A DNA stretch of 6,932 nucleotides from an uncultured bacterium (lineage in GTDB: Bacteria; Verrucomicrobiota; Lentisphaeria; Oligosphaerales; Oligosphaeraceae), in the NCBI GenBank assembly GCA_902783355.1, contig CACZQQ010000408.1, positions 1-6,932 of the forward strand, read 5' to 3'. Below the pieces are notes generated by a model. The model worked only from the letters and a program-made list of their open reading frames with translations, was not told where the DNA came from and made no database searches. The translations under genes were made by a program, and so were the position numbers. Shown here piece by piece: positions 1-6,566 of the stretch (within the stretch, counting starts at the first letter, position 1; each line of letters starts with the position of its first letter).

Positions 1-341
1 GCGCGGAGGCCTTCGCCTCCAAGAACACGGCGTGGCTGTCCCTCTTCGACGGCATAGGCATGGGGCTTGGCTTCACCATGGCGCTGATGTGCCTGGGCGC
101 CGTCCGCGAGTTCCTGGCGGCCGGCACGCTCTTCGAGTACGTGGTCGTCCCGGGCTGGCAGGGCTTCGCGCTCCTGCAGTTCGCGCCGGGCGCCTTCCTG
201 GTGCTCGGCTGCTTCATGGCCGTCCGGAACGGCCTCCTCATGCGGAGGGCCCGCCGCGAGGGGCGCCGCTACGAGCCGCCGGCGGAACTGAACTGCTCCA
301 CCTGCCACATCTGCAAACTGCCCCACCACTCCGCCTTCTGA
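1..341 (+). CDS. rnfE: Electron transport complex subunit RnfE (RsxE), C-terminal part
   Basis: This is the 3' end of a gene that starts before the window; the first complete codon is at position 3. RnfE is an integral membrane subunit of the Rnf complex, which couples ferredoxin:NAD+ electron transfer to Na+ or H+ movement across the inner membrane. The visible part reads AEAFASKN, then DGIGMGLGFTMAL and LGAVREFLAAGTLF, then APGAFLVLG. These are the conserved late segments of the RnfE/NqrD family. The PGAFL motif and the REFL..GTLF spacing favour RnfE over RnfA. Two hydrophobic helices are visible. After the last helix comes a basic stretch (RRARREGRRYE) and a tail containing CSTCHIC followed by a His pair, which is not part of the core fold. 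The next gene is hisC, so RnfE is the last Rnf gene here, consistent with an ABCDGE-type order. The upstream subunits are outside the window. Confidence 0.88.
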   Translation, partial: AEAFASKNTAWLSLFDGIGMGLGFTMALMCLGAVREFLAAGTLFEYVVVPGWQGFALLQFAPGAFLVLGCFMAVRNGLLMRRARREGRRYEPPAELNCSTCHICKLPHHSAF

Positions 342-351
342 ACCGCACGCC

Positions 352-1407
352 ATGAGCAGCAACTACGCCCGAGCGGACATCCAGCGCATCGCCGGCTACA
401 CGCCCGGCGAACAGCCGACCATGCCCCGCCTCATCAAACTCAACACCAACGAGAACCCCTACCCGCCCAGCCCGACGGTCGCCGCCGCCCTGGCCGGCCT
501 CGACTGGAAGGCCCTCAGGCGCTATCCGGAGCCCTCCGGCCGCATCGTCCGACAGGCGGCCTCCCTCCTCTACGGCATCCCCGAAAGCCGCATCCTCTGC
601 GGCAACGGCTCCGACGACCTGCTCACCATCGCCGTGCGCACCTTCGTGGGCGCCGGCGAGCCCCTCGCCTTCCCCGAGCCCAGCTACTCCCTCTACCCCG
701 TGCTGGCGGCCCTCCAGGGCGCCCAGCCGCGGCCCGTCCAGCTCACGGAGGACTTCAACCTGCCGGACGACTTCGCGCAGCAGTGCGCCGGCGCACGCCT
801 CGTCATCATCGCGCGCCCCAACGCCCCCACCGGCAACGCCTTCCCCAAGGAGCGCCTCCGCCAGCTGGCCTCCGAACTGGACGCCATCCTGTGGATCGAC
901 GAGGCCTACGCCGACTTCGCGGACGACAACTGCCTGGACATGGTGGACCAGTTCCCCAACGTGGTGGTCTCCCGGACCCTCTCCAAGAGCTACTCGCTGG
1001 CAGGGCTCCGCCTCGGGCTGGCCTTCGCCCGCGAGGAGGTCATCGCCGAGATGAACAAGCTGAAGGACTCCTACAACGTGGACGCCATCGCGCAGGCGGT
1101 GGCGGTCGCCGCCCTGCGGGACACGCGCCACCTCCAAATCAACACCAACCGCATCCGCCACACCCGCGAAGACACGGCCGCCGCCCTGAAGCGCCTCGGC
1201 TGCGACGTCCTCCCCTCCCAGGCCAACTTCCTCCTCGTGCGGCCCGCCAAGGCTCCCGCCGCGACGCTCTTCAGGCAGCTGCGCGAGCGCGGTCTGCTGG
1301 TGCGCTACTTCGCGCTGCCGCGCGTGGACGACCGCGTGCGCATCACCGTCGGCACCGACGCCGAGATGCAGGAGCTTCTGGCCGCCTGGCACGAGCTCGA
1401 CCAATGA
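352..1407 (+). CDS. hisC: Histidinol-phosphate aminotransferase (class II, PLP-dependent)
   Basis: This 351-residue cytosolic enzyme converts imidazole-acetol phosphate and glutamate to histidinol phosphate and 2-oxoglutarate in histidine synthesis. The length is normal for HisC. Visible landmarks are NTNENPYPPSP (31-41), GNGSDDL (84-90, PLP phosphate loop), PNAPTG (156-161, cofactor-ring Asn), DEAYADF (183-189, Asp for the pyridine nitrogen) and SRTLSKSYSLAGLRLG (207-222), with Lys212 as the expected Schiff-base lysine. DDRVRITVGT near 326-335 carries the C-terminal substrate-binding Arg. All key residues are present. The ATG lies 10 bases after the rnfE stop with no clear Shine-Dalgarno, so translational coupling is likely. 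Its stop overlaps the next start (ATGA). No other his genes are in the window, so a broader role, for example on aromatic amino acids, is possible for this fold-type I family. I consider HisC the best call. Confidence 0.9.
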   Translation: MSSNYARADIQRIAGYTPGEQPTMPRLIKLNTNENPYPPSPTVAAALAGLDWKALRRYPEPSGRIVRQAASLLYGIPESRILCGNGSDDLLTIAVRTFVGAGEPLAFPEPSYSLYPVLAALQGAQPRPVQLTEDFNLPDDFAQQCAGARLVIIARPNAPTGNAFPKERLRQLASELDAILWIDEAYADFADDNCLDMVDQFPNVVVSRTLSKSYSLAGLRLGLAFAREEVIAEMNKLKDSYNVDAIAQAVAVAALRDTRHLQINTNRIRHTREDTAAALKRLGCDVLPSQANFLLVRPAKAPAATLFRQLRERGLLVRYFALPRVDDRVRITVGTDAEMQELLAAWHELDQ

Positions 1408-2048
1408 GGCTCCTCCACGCGGACAGCGCCGACCCCAAGGCCAACGCCGCCCTGGAGGAGTCCCTCTACCGCGGCGGCGACGGCGGCGGGGAGGCCACGC
1501 TCCTCTTCTACCGCAACGCCCCCAGCGTCCATTGCGGCCGCAACCAGTTCCCCGCCGCCGAATGCGCCGTGTCGTGGTGCGCCCAGCACGGCATCCCCGT
1601 CCTGAAACGCTGCACGGGCGGCGGCACCGTCTTCCACGACCTGGGCAACCTGAACTACGCCTTCGTCCTGCCGCGCCGCCTCTACGACCCCGCGCGCGTC
1701 ATCGGCCTGGCGATGGAGGCGCTCCTGCGCCTCGGCGTCCCCGACGTGGCCATGTGTCCGCGCTACAGCCTGTGGCACGGGGGCGACAAGATCGGCGGCA
1801 GCGCCTTCGCGCTCGCCGGCCAGCGCGCCCTCCTCCATGGCTGCATCCCCTTCGGGACGGATCTGGAGACGCTGGCGCGGGCGCTGACGCCGGAGGCGCC
1901 TCCGCCGGAAGGCAGGGTCGCCCTCCGCTCCGTGACCTCGCCCGTCGCCAACGTGGCCCCCCTCATGCCCGGCAGCCCTCCCCCCGAGGAGGCCATGGCC
2001 CGCTTCGCCGACGGCCTCGCCGCCCTCGCCAAAGAGGCCTTCCCCTGA
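1404..2048 (+). CDS. Short lipoate-protein ligase family protein (LplA/LipB-like catalytic domain only)
   Basis: This 214-residue protein belongs to the biotin/lipoate A/B ligase family, which attaches lipoyl or octanoyl groups to lysines of carrier domains such as GcvH or E2 subunits. GRNQFPAAEC (45-54) and RCTGGGTVFHDLGNLNYAF (69-87) match the lipoyl-AMP binding core. DKIGGSAFAL (128-137) supplies Lys129, the expected catalytic lysine. RALLHGCIPFGTDLETL (141-157) and VTSPVANV (177-184) continue the family pattern. E. coli LplA is about 337 residues with a C-terminal accessory domain, and that domain is absent here. It could be a lipoate ligase that works with a separate partner, an octanoyltransferase of the LipM/LipL type, or a non-lipoate relative; sequence alone does not decide. 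The start is fixed by the 4-base overlap with hisC (ATGA), which implies coupled translation. No carrier protein or lipoyl synthase gene is nearby. Confidence 0.8.
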   Translation: MRLLHADSADPKANAALEESLYRGGDGGGEATLLFYRNAPSVHCGRNQFPAAECAVSWCAQHGIPVLKRCTGGGTVFHDLGNLNYAFVLPRRLYDPARVIGLAMEALLRLGVPDVAMCPRYSLWHGGDKIGGSAFALAGQRALLHGCIPFGTDLETLARALTPEAPPPEGRVALRSVTSPVANVAPLMPGSPPPEEAMARFADGLAALAKEAFP

Positions 2049-2119
2049 AATTCTTTTCGGCGGCGGGGCGACGTCGCCACGCACTTTCGACGGCGGGGCG
2101 CCGTCGCCACGCAACAGAC
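2049..2119 (+). repeat. Intergenic pair of 29-base direct repeats with hairpin potential
   Basis: The gap before lpxK holds two copies of a 29-base GC-rich unit, at 2055-2083 and 2085-2113, offset by exactly 30 bases. They differ at two positions (G2060/A2090 and A2071/C2101). Copy 1 contains the perfect 12-base palindrome GGCGACGTCGCC (2067-2078). Copy 2 contains a perfect 7-bp stem, CGACGGC / GCCGTCG (2088-2094 with 2100-2106), around the loop GGGGC. In copy 1 the same stem has one G-U pair and one G-A mismatch. The pair fills nearly the whole gap and ends 6 bases before the lpxK ATG, leaving no Shine-Dalgarno. It may be a dispersed intergenic repeat (REP-like), a transcript-processing or attenuation hairpin, or a protein-binding site. 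The function is unknown. Confidence 0.75.
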
Positions 2120-3307
2120 ATGGCTTTCCACGACCTGCCAGAGAAGATAGAGCAATACGTCGTCGAGATCATCAACGGCCAGCGGCGGACCGGCTTCGCG
2201 CGGTATTTCCGCATGCTGCTCTTCGGCGCCTCGCGTTTCTACCGTCTGGCGGTCCAGTTCCGGCTGTGGCTCTACACCAACGGCCTGCTGCGGCAGCGCG
2301 TCTTCGGCTGCTTCGTGGTCAGCGTGGGCAACCTGACGACGGGCGGCACAGGCAAGACGCCCATCGTGGAGCTGCTGGCGCGCACGCTGCTGGCGCGCGG
2401 CAAGCGGGTCGCCATCCTCTCGCGCGGCTACCGCAGCAAGCAGCGCCCGCTGTGGGTGCGCCTGCGGGGCGCCCTCTCCGGCAACCAGGAGGTCTTCCCG
2501 CCGCGCGTCGTCTCCGACGGCACGCAGGTCCTCCTGGACTCGCGCAACGCGGGCGACGAGCCCTACATGCTGGCACGCAACCTGGTGGGCACCAAGGAGA
2601 AGCCAGGCGCGATGGTGGTCGTCGACAAGGACCGCTTCAAGGGCGGCACCTACGCCGCCGCCCACGGCGCCGACACCCTCATCCTGGACGACGGCTTCCA
2701 GTACCTGCGCCTGCGCCCCTGGACCAACATCCTGCTCGTGGATTCCACAAGCCCCTTCCACAACCACCAGCTGCTCCCCTGCGGCATGCTGCGCGAGCCC
2801 ATCGAGAACCTCTGCCGCGCCGACTACATCTTCCTGACCAAGTCACACGGGCAGCCGAAGCTGCGCCACATCCGGCGCTTCCTCAAGCGGCACAACCCCA
2901 ACGCGGAGATCATCGAGTGCAACCACGAGCCCAAGTACGTCCAGACGCTGGAGGAGCAGCCGCGCCGCTTCCCCCTGGACTACCTGAAGGGGCGCAAGGT
3001 GGCCGCCATCTCCGCCATCGCCGTCCCCGAAAGCTTCAACCGCTACCTGCTCTCCCTGGGCGCGGAAATCGTCTGCAAGAAGCACTTCGCCGACCACCAC
3101 CGCTACCGCACGGAGGAGCTGCTCTCCTTCGGCGCCCAGGCGCAGAAGGCCGGCGCGGAACTCATCATGACCACAGAGAAGGACGCGGTCCGCTTTCCCC
3201 CCCTCCCCCGGAACTTCATGCCCTGCGGCTTCCTCCGCGTCGAGATCGTCATCCTCGACGGACACGAGGCCTTCAACAGGTGCCTCTCACAAATCTGCCT
3301 CGGCTGA
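2120..3307 (+). CDS. lpxK: Tetraacyldisaccharide 4'-kinase (lipid A 4'-kinase)
   Basis: LpxK phosphorylates the 4' position of the lipid A disaccharide precursor with ATP at the inner face of the cytoplasmic membrane, giving lipid IVA. The 395-residue product has the P-loop VGNLTTGGTGKTP at 69-81, followed by AILSRGY (98-104). GDEPYMLAR (145-153) carries the conserved acidic residue, and LDDGFQYLRL (189-198) follows. LLPCGMLREP (218-227), FADHHRY (323-329, containing the His thought to pair with that Asp) and TTEKDAVR (351-358) complete the pattern. E. coli LpxK is about 328 residues. The extra length includes about 40 residues before the P-loop, with an amphipathic or hydrophobic stretch near 30-55 that probably contacts the membrane. 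The ATG at 2120 is preferred because EQYVVEIINGQRR looks like real protein and the frame upstream runs through the repeat units and the previous gene. No Shine-Dalgarno is visible. Confidence 0.93.
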   Translation: MAFHDLPEKIEQYVVEIINGQRRTGFARYFRMLLFGASRFYRLAVQFRLWLYTNGLLRQRVFGCFVVSVGNLTTGGTGKTPIVELLARTLLARGKRVAILSRGYRSKQRPLWVRLRGALSGNQEVFPPRVVSDGTQVLLDSRNAGDEPYMLARNLVGTKEKPGAMVVVDKDRFKGGTYAAAHGADTLILDDGFQYLRLRPWTNILLVDSTSPFHNHQLLPCGMLREPIENLCRADYIFLTKSHGQPKLRHIRRFLKRHNPNAEIIECNHEPKYVQTLEEQPRRFPLDYLKGRKVAAISAIAVPESFNRYLLSLGAEIVCKKHFADHHRYRTEELLSFGAQAQKAGAELIMTTEKDAVRFPPLPRNFMPCGFLRVEIVILDGHEAFNRCLSQICLG

Positions 3308-3346
3308 CGCAAAAAGCCGACAAAAACTGACAAAACGCTTTTTTTT
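3300..3346 (+). terminator. Weak possible terminator at the end of lpxK
   Basis: A 6-bp stem, TCGGCT (3300-3305) with AGCCGA (3315-3320), overlaps the lpxK stop codon. A run of eight T residues follows at 3339-3346. The stem is short and lies 18 bases from the T run, so this is not a textbook intrinsic terminator. It is listed because the change to AT-rich sequence and the new promoter downstream suggest a transcription boundary. Confidence 0.22.
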
Positions 3347-3368
3347 ACGCAAAAAATGGCCGTCTTTC

Positions 3369-3397
3369 TTGACGCAATCCGTTTTTGGACGTAAACT
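3369..3397 (+). promoter_or_regulatory. Sigma70-type promoter for the 577-residue protein gene (and probably argG)
   Basis: The -35 box TTGACG (3369-3374) matches the consensus at 5 of 6 positions. After a 17-base spacer comes TAAACT (3392-3397), matching TATAAT at 4 of 6. Initiation would fall near 3404, giving a leader of about 57 bases. Upstream, 3311-3356 holds several A and T tracts, which could act as an UP element. The AT-rich character contrasts sharply with the GC-rich genes on both sides. The motif ACGCAA recurs at 3307, 3347 and 3372. Confidence 0.6.
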
Positions 3398-3445
3398 ATG
3401 TACAACTCCCGTTAGGACACGGATTTTCCAAAGCGCTTCGACCAC

Positions 3446-3450
3446 GGAGA
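3446..3450 (+). promoter_or_regulatory. Ribosome binding site for the 577-residue protein
   Basis: GGAGA lies 10 bases before the ATG at 3461, followed by an A-rich spacer. It supports this start and the signal-like N-terminus that follows it. Confidence 0.6.
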
Positions 3451-3460
3451 AAAACACACC

Positions 3461-5194
3461 ATGCGCCATTCACAAAAAAGAATTCTGCCGATCGTCGTTT
3501 CATTGCTGTTCCTTGTGGCGGGGCTTTGCAGGGGCGCCGACGGCCCGCGCAGCCTCTCGCCGGCCCGCGTCAAGACCCTGAACGACCTCGTCGGCGCCGC
3601 CCTGGAAGGCGCGCAGGACGTCCCCGAGCTGGACGCCATCTGCGCCCAGGTGCTGCCGGCCTTCCGCGCCACGGAGAAGGCGCTGGAGACAAGCAAGCCC
3701 GCCGCCCTCATCACCGAGGCCGCCAGCGAAGCCACCGCGGAACAGAAGCTCGCCCAGGCCTCCCTGCAGGAATACCCCGACTACAACCCGCAGCAGCTGG
3801 AGCAGCGCTCCGCCGAACTCTACCCCATGTACAAGCCCGGCGACCGCGTCAAGATCGTCAAGCGGACGACCCCCAGGCAGACGACCACCATCACCGGCCT
3901 CTACCACGGCATGAAGGGCAACCTCATCAGCGTCGACCAGAAGCACGTCCTGCTCGACGACATGCGCGGCATCAACGGCAACGACGGCCCCGACGGCGAA
4001 ATCGCCAAATTCGACCAGAAGTACAACGACTCCCTGCGCGCCGCCTGGCGCAGGGAATACAACGCCACGGCCCCCCTGAAGCGCGCCGCCTTCGTCGACC
4101 AGAACCGCATCGCCTTCACCCAGCGGCAGCTGGACGAGGACGCCGCCGTCAACGAAGCCAACGGCTGGACGATGATGGACGGGCAGTGGTACTCGCCCGA
4201 GGGCGCCGTGCGGGAGGCCGCCTCCTCCGCCCTGGACGCCCTGCGCCGCGAGGTCGACGCCCGCAACGCCAGCATCGCCGCCCTCAAGACCGCCGACGCC
4301 GACGCGCAGGTGGCCTCCTCCGCCCTGGCCGCCCGCCTCTCCAGCAGGACGCCCCTGAAGGTGCGCGCCGCCGGCGCGCCGCCCGCCGAGGAGGAGAAGC
4401 CCGAGACGGACGGCAACGGCGGCGAAACCGACGTCCAGACCGCGCAGACCTACGTCCCCGACCTCTCAGGCCCCGCCACCGGCACCGAAATCAGCGATCC
4501 CCCCAAGAAGCGCATGCGCGCCTGGTTCTACATCGCCATCTCGGCCGTGGTCATCATCATCGCCGCCGTCGCCATCTACAAATACAACGACCGCGAGAAG
4601 GAGCTGGATGTCTCCTCCTTCTTCGTGGGCCAGGGCGAAGTGCAGAAGAAGTTCTGGGAGGCGGCGGACGCCGCGCCCGACACCTTCAAGTACGTGGCCT
4701 ACCTCTTCCCGACGCTGGAGGACGCCCAGAAGGCGCTTGTCCAGCTCTCCTTCATCAGCATCGACGAGCACGGCATCATCCAGGCCAAGCGCGGCGACCT
4801 GCAGGTCGGCGCCTACGACCACCAGGGCCGCGCCGTCGCCTTCATCGGCGGCGAGAAGCTCAACTACGCCCGCTGGCGCGAGGCCAACATGACGTGGCCC
4901 GAACTGCCGGGCGCCGCCTACTTCAAGGTCTCCAGCGACCCTGAAGTCCACCTGGATATCCCCGACTTCTCCGAGGACGCGGCCCTCAGCGAAAGCATCA
5001 CGCAGGCCGGCTCCGAGGACATCCGCGGCGAAGGCGGCGAGATCACGCACGTCATCAAGTTCAACGGCGACAGCCGCGAGCACGCCATCGCCTTCCTGGA
5101 GAAGTTCAACCTCGAGGAAGAGGGCCTCATGGTCCAGGTGGAGACGCCCGAGGGCATCTTCGCCAAGGACACCAACGGCATCTTCACGGCCTGA
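3461..5194 (+). CDS. Uncharacterised membrane protein: signal-like N-terminus, SH3-like segment, internal membrane helix, C-terminal domain
   Basis: I do not recognise this 577-residue protein as a named family. Residues 1-26 have a basic start (RHSQKR) and a hydrophobic core (ILPIVVSLLFLVAG), which look like a signal peptide. The Cys23 context (AGLC) is a poor lipobox. Residues 31-120 are Ala-rich and probably helical. YKPGDRVKIV...ITGLYHGMKGNLISV...HVLLDDM (124-168) has the strand pattern of an SH3/KOW-like barrel. NGWTMMDGQWYSPEGA (234-249) is a GW..x.G.WYSPE motif leading into a helical, possibly coiled-coil stretch (246-293). An acidic, proline-rich linker covers 305-348. A membrane helix lies at 355-373, preceded by KKRMR. 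Residues 380-577 form a mixed alpha/beta C-terminal region ending in VETPEGIFAKDTNGIF. From memory, that ending resembles C-termini of uncharacterised bacterial proteins; this is unverified. The gene has its own promoter and precedes argG by 53 bases. The function is unknown. Confidence 0.85.
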   Translation: MRHSQKRILPIVVSLLFLVAGLCRGADGPRSLSPARVKTLNDLVGAALEGAQDVPELDAICAQVLPAFRATEKALETSKPAALITEAASEATAEQKLAQASLQEYPDYNPQQLEQRSAELYPMYKPGDRVKIVKRTTPRQTTTITGLYHGMKGNLISVDQKHVLLDDMRGINGNDGPDGEIAKFDQKYNDSLRAAWRREYNATAPLKRAAFVDQNRIAFTQRQLDEDAAVNEANGWTMMDGQWYSPEGAVREAASSALDALRREVDARNASIAALKTADADAQVASSALAARLSSRTPLKVRAAGAPPAEEEKPETDGNGGETDVQTAQTYVPDLSGPATGTEISDPPKKRMRAWFYIAISAVVIIIAAVAIYKYNDREKELDVSSFFVGQGEVQKKFWEAADAAPDTFKYVAYLFPTLEDAQKALVQLSFISIDEHGIIQAKRGDLQVGAYDHQGRAVAFIGGEKLNYARWREANMTWPELPGAAYFKVSSDPEVHLDIPDFSEDAALSESITQAGSEDIRGEGGEITHVIKFNGDSREHAIAFLEKFNLEEEGLMVQVETPEGIFAKDTNGIFTA

Positions 5195-5233
5195 CACGCA
5201 AGCCGCGCGCAACACAAAAACACAAGTCAACAT

Positions 5234-5238
5234 AAGGA
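5234..5238 (+). promoter_or_regulatory. Ribosome binding site for argG
   Basis: AAGGA lies 9 bases before the ATG at 5248, in a short A/C-rich gap. I see no promoter or terminator in the 53 bases between the upstream stop and argG, so argG is probably read through from the upstream gene. Confidence 0.65.
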
Positions 5239-5247
5239 CACACCACC

Positions 5248-6450
5248 ATGAGAGTCGTTCTTGCCTATTCCGGCGGCCTTGACACCTCCTGCATCCTCAC
5301 CTGGCTCCAGGAGAAATACAACGCCGAAGTCATCACCTACTGCGCCGACGTCGGCCAGGGCGAGGAGCTCGACGGACTCCACGAGAAGGCGAAGGCCTGC
5401 GGCGCCGTCAAGTCCTACGTCGACGACCTGACGGAGGAGTTCGCCCGCGACTACATCTTCCCGATGTTCCAGGCCAACGCCATCTACGAGAACATGTATC
5501 TGCTGGGCACCTCCATCGCCCGCCCCTGCATCGCCAAGCACCTGGTGGACGTGGCGGCCAAGGAGGGCGCGGAGTACATCTGCCATGGCGCCACCGGCAA
5601 GGGCAACGACCAGATCCGCTTCGAGCTGTCCGCCTACGCCATCAACCCGAACATCAAGATCATCGCGCCGTGGCGCAGCCCCGACTGGACCTTCAAGTCC
5701 CGCACCGACCTCATCAACTACGCCAAGGAGCGCAAGATCCCCATCACCGTCACCGCCAAGAAGCCCTACTCCGAGGACAGGAACCTGCTCCACATCTCCT
5801 TCGAGGGCGGCACGCTGGAGGATCCGTGGGCGGAGGCCCCCGAGGAGTGCCACGTCCTGACCACGCCCGTCGAGAAGGCGCCCGACCAGCCCGAATACAT
5901 CACCATCGAGTTCGTGAAGGGCATCCCCGTGGCCGTCAACGGCCAGAAGCTCTCCCCCGCCTCCCTCATGCGCGAGCTCAACCGCCTGGGCGGCAAGCAC
6001 GGCATCGGCCGCATCGACATCGTCGAGACGCGCTACACGGGCATGAAGGACCGCGGCGTCTACGAGACCCCCGGCGGCACCATCCTCTTCCACGCGCACC
6101 GCGCCATGGAGTCCATCACCATGGACCGCGAGGTCATGAGCATCCGCGACAGCCTCATCGACAAGTACGCCAACCTCATCTACGACGGCTACTGGTTCGC
6201 GCCGGAGCGCGAGTTCCTGCAGGCCGCCATCACGGAGAGCCAGAAGGCCGTCACCGGCGAGGTCCGCTGCAAGCTCTACAAGGGCAACTGCTTCATCGTC
6301 GGCCGCCGCTCCCCCTACACCCTCTACGACCCCGACATGGTCACCTTCGAGGCCGACGACGTGTACAACCAGCAGGACGCCACCGGCTTCATCCGCCTCA
6401 ACGCCCTGCGCCTCCGCATCCTGGCCAACGCCAAGCGCCCCAAGGAGTAG
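5248..6450 (+). CDS. argG: Argininosuccinate synthase
   Basis: ArgG is a cytosolic, normally homotetrameric enzyme that joins citrulline and aspartate using ATP (to AMP and PPi), giving argininosuccinate, the penultimate step of arginine synthesis. The 400-residue length is typical of the bacterial type 1 enzyme. [15 protein letters not shown] (6-20) is the N-type ATP pyrophosphatase loop. [17 protein letters not shown] (84-100) and [13 protein letters not shown] (114-126) bind aspartate, citrulline and [11 protein letters not shown] (138-145) and [21 protein letters not shown] (173-193) are further family blocks. No key residue is missing. The start is supported by the AAGGA site and by the motif beginning five residues in. 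The gene ends in TAG, followed by hairpins. No argH is present in the window, so the last arginine step is encoded elsewhere. Confidence 0.97.
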   Translation: MRVVLAYSGGLDTSCILTWLQEKYNAEVITYCADVGQGEELDGLHEKAKACGAVKSYVDDLTEEFARDYIFPMFQANAIYENMYLLGTSIARPCIAKHLVDVAAKEGAEYICHGATGKGNDQIRFELSAYAINPNIKIIAPWRSPDWTFKSRTDLINYAKERKIPITVTAKKPYSEDRNLLHISFEGGTLEDPWAEAPEECHVLTTPVEKAPDQPEYITIEFVKGIPVAVNGQKLSPASLMRELNRLGGKHGIGRIDIVETRYTGMKDRGVYETPGGTILFHAHRAMESITMDREVMSIRDSLIDKYANLIYDGYWFAPEREFLQAAITESQKAVTGEVRCKLYKGNCFIVGRRSPYTLYDPDMVTFEADDVYNQQDATGFIRLNALRLRILANAKRPKE

Positions 6451-6463
6451 GAGCATAGCCCAA

Positions 6464-6477
6464 GGGGCCTACGCCCC
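6464..6477 (+). other. Small hairpin downstream of argG
   Basis: GGGGC (6464-6468) pairs with GCCCC (6473-6477) around a CTAC loop, a 5-bp all-GC stem just after the argG stop. No T run follows it directly. It may assist the larger hairpin that follows, or protect the mRNA 3' end. Confidence 0.35.
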
Positions 6478-6486
6478 GTCTTCCGG

Positions 6487-6516
6487 CGGAGGGGTGCGCA
6501 ACCGTGCGCCCCTCCG
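6487..6516 (+). terminator. Long GC-rich hairpin between argG and hom, probable terminator
   Basis: A 12-bp stem (6487-6498 with 6505-6516) contains ten Watson-Crick pairs and two G-U pairs around a 6-base loop, CAACCG. The stem includes CGGAGGGG against CCCCTCCG. It is followed by TGACTGC, an A6 run and then ATTTTGTTTT (6531-6540). The T-rich part is therefore about 15 bases away rather than immediate, making it an imperfect intrinsic terminator. It most likely ends the argG transcript. Attenuation of hom is the alternative. Confidence 0.5.
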
Positions 6517-6553
6517 TGACTGCAAAAAAGGATTTTGTTTTCTATCTCTTTGA

Positions 6554-6559
6554 AGAGGA
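6554..6559 (+). promoter_or_regulatory. Ribosome binding site for hom
   Basis: AGAGGA lies 7 bases before the ATG at 6567, a good Shine-Dalgarno that fixes the start immediately before the dinucleotide-binding motif of the product. I could not find a convincing -35/-10 pair in the gap before it. Confidence 0.65.
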
Positions 6560-6566
6560 ACAAGTT

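Noticed and set aside
238..1404. A 388-codon minus-strand open frame opposite hisC
   Set aside because: Low-complexity Gly/Val/Ala/Glu composition with no recognisable domain; an antisense shadow of a well-supported gene.
1532..2119. Upstream in-frame extension of lpxK, suggesting a fused N-terminal domain
   Set aside because: The extension is Arg/Pro-rich shadow sequence of the ligase gene read in another frame and passes through the repeat units. The LpxK-like sequence starts at the ATG at 2120.
3461..3540. Lipoprotein signal for the unknown protein (Cys23)
   Set aside because: The residue before the Cys is Leu rather than Gly, Ala or Ser, so the lipobox is poor. An ordinary signal peptide or anchor is more likely.
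3385..4944. A 519-codon + strand frame overlapping the unknown membrane protein
   Set aside because: Arg/Pro-rich composition typical of a shifted frame. The 3461-5194 frame has a ribosome site, a signal-like start and balanced composition.
5227..6456. A 409-codon open frame on the minus strand opposite argG
   Set aside because: It mirrors argG, is rich in Val, Gly, Asp and Leu with no motif, and arises from strong GC bias at third codon positions. argG on the + strand has full family motifs and a ribosome site.
6451..6566. Riboswitch or leader-peptide attenuator before hom
   Set aside because: The 116-base gap is mostly taken up by two simple hairpins. I see no Thr/Ile/Met-rich short frame and no recognisable riboswitch core.
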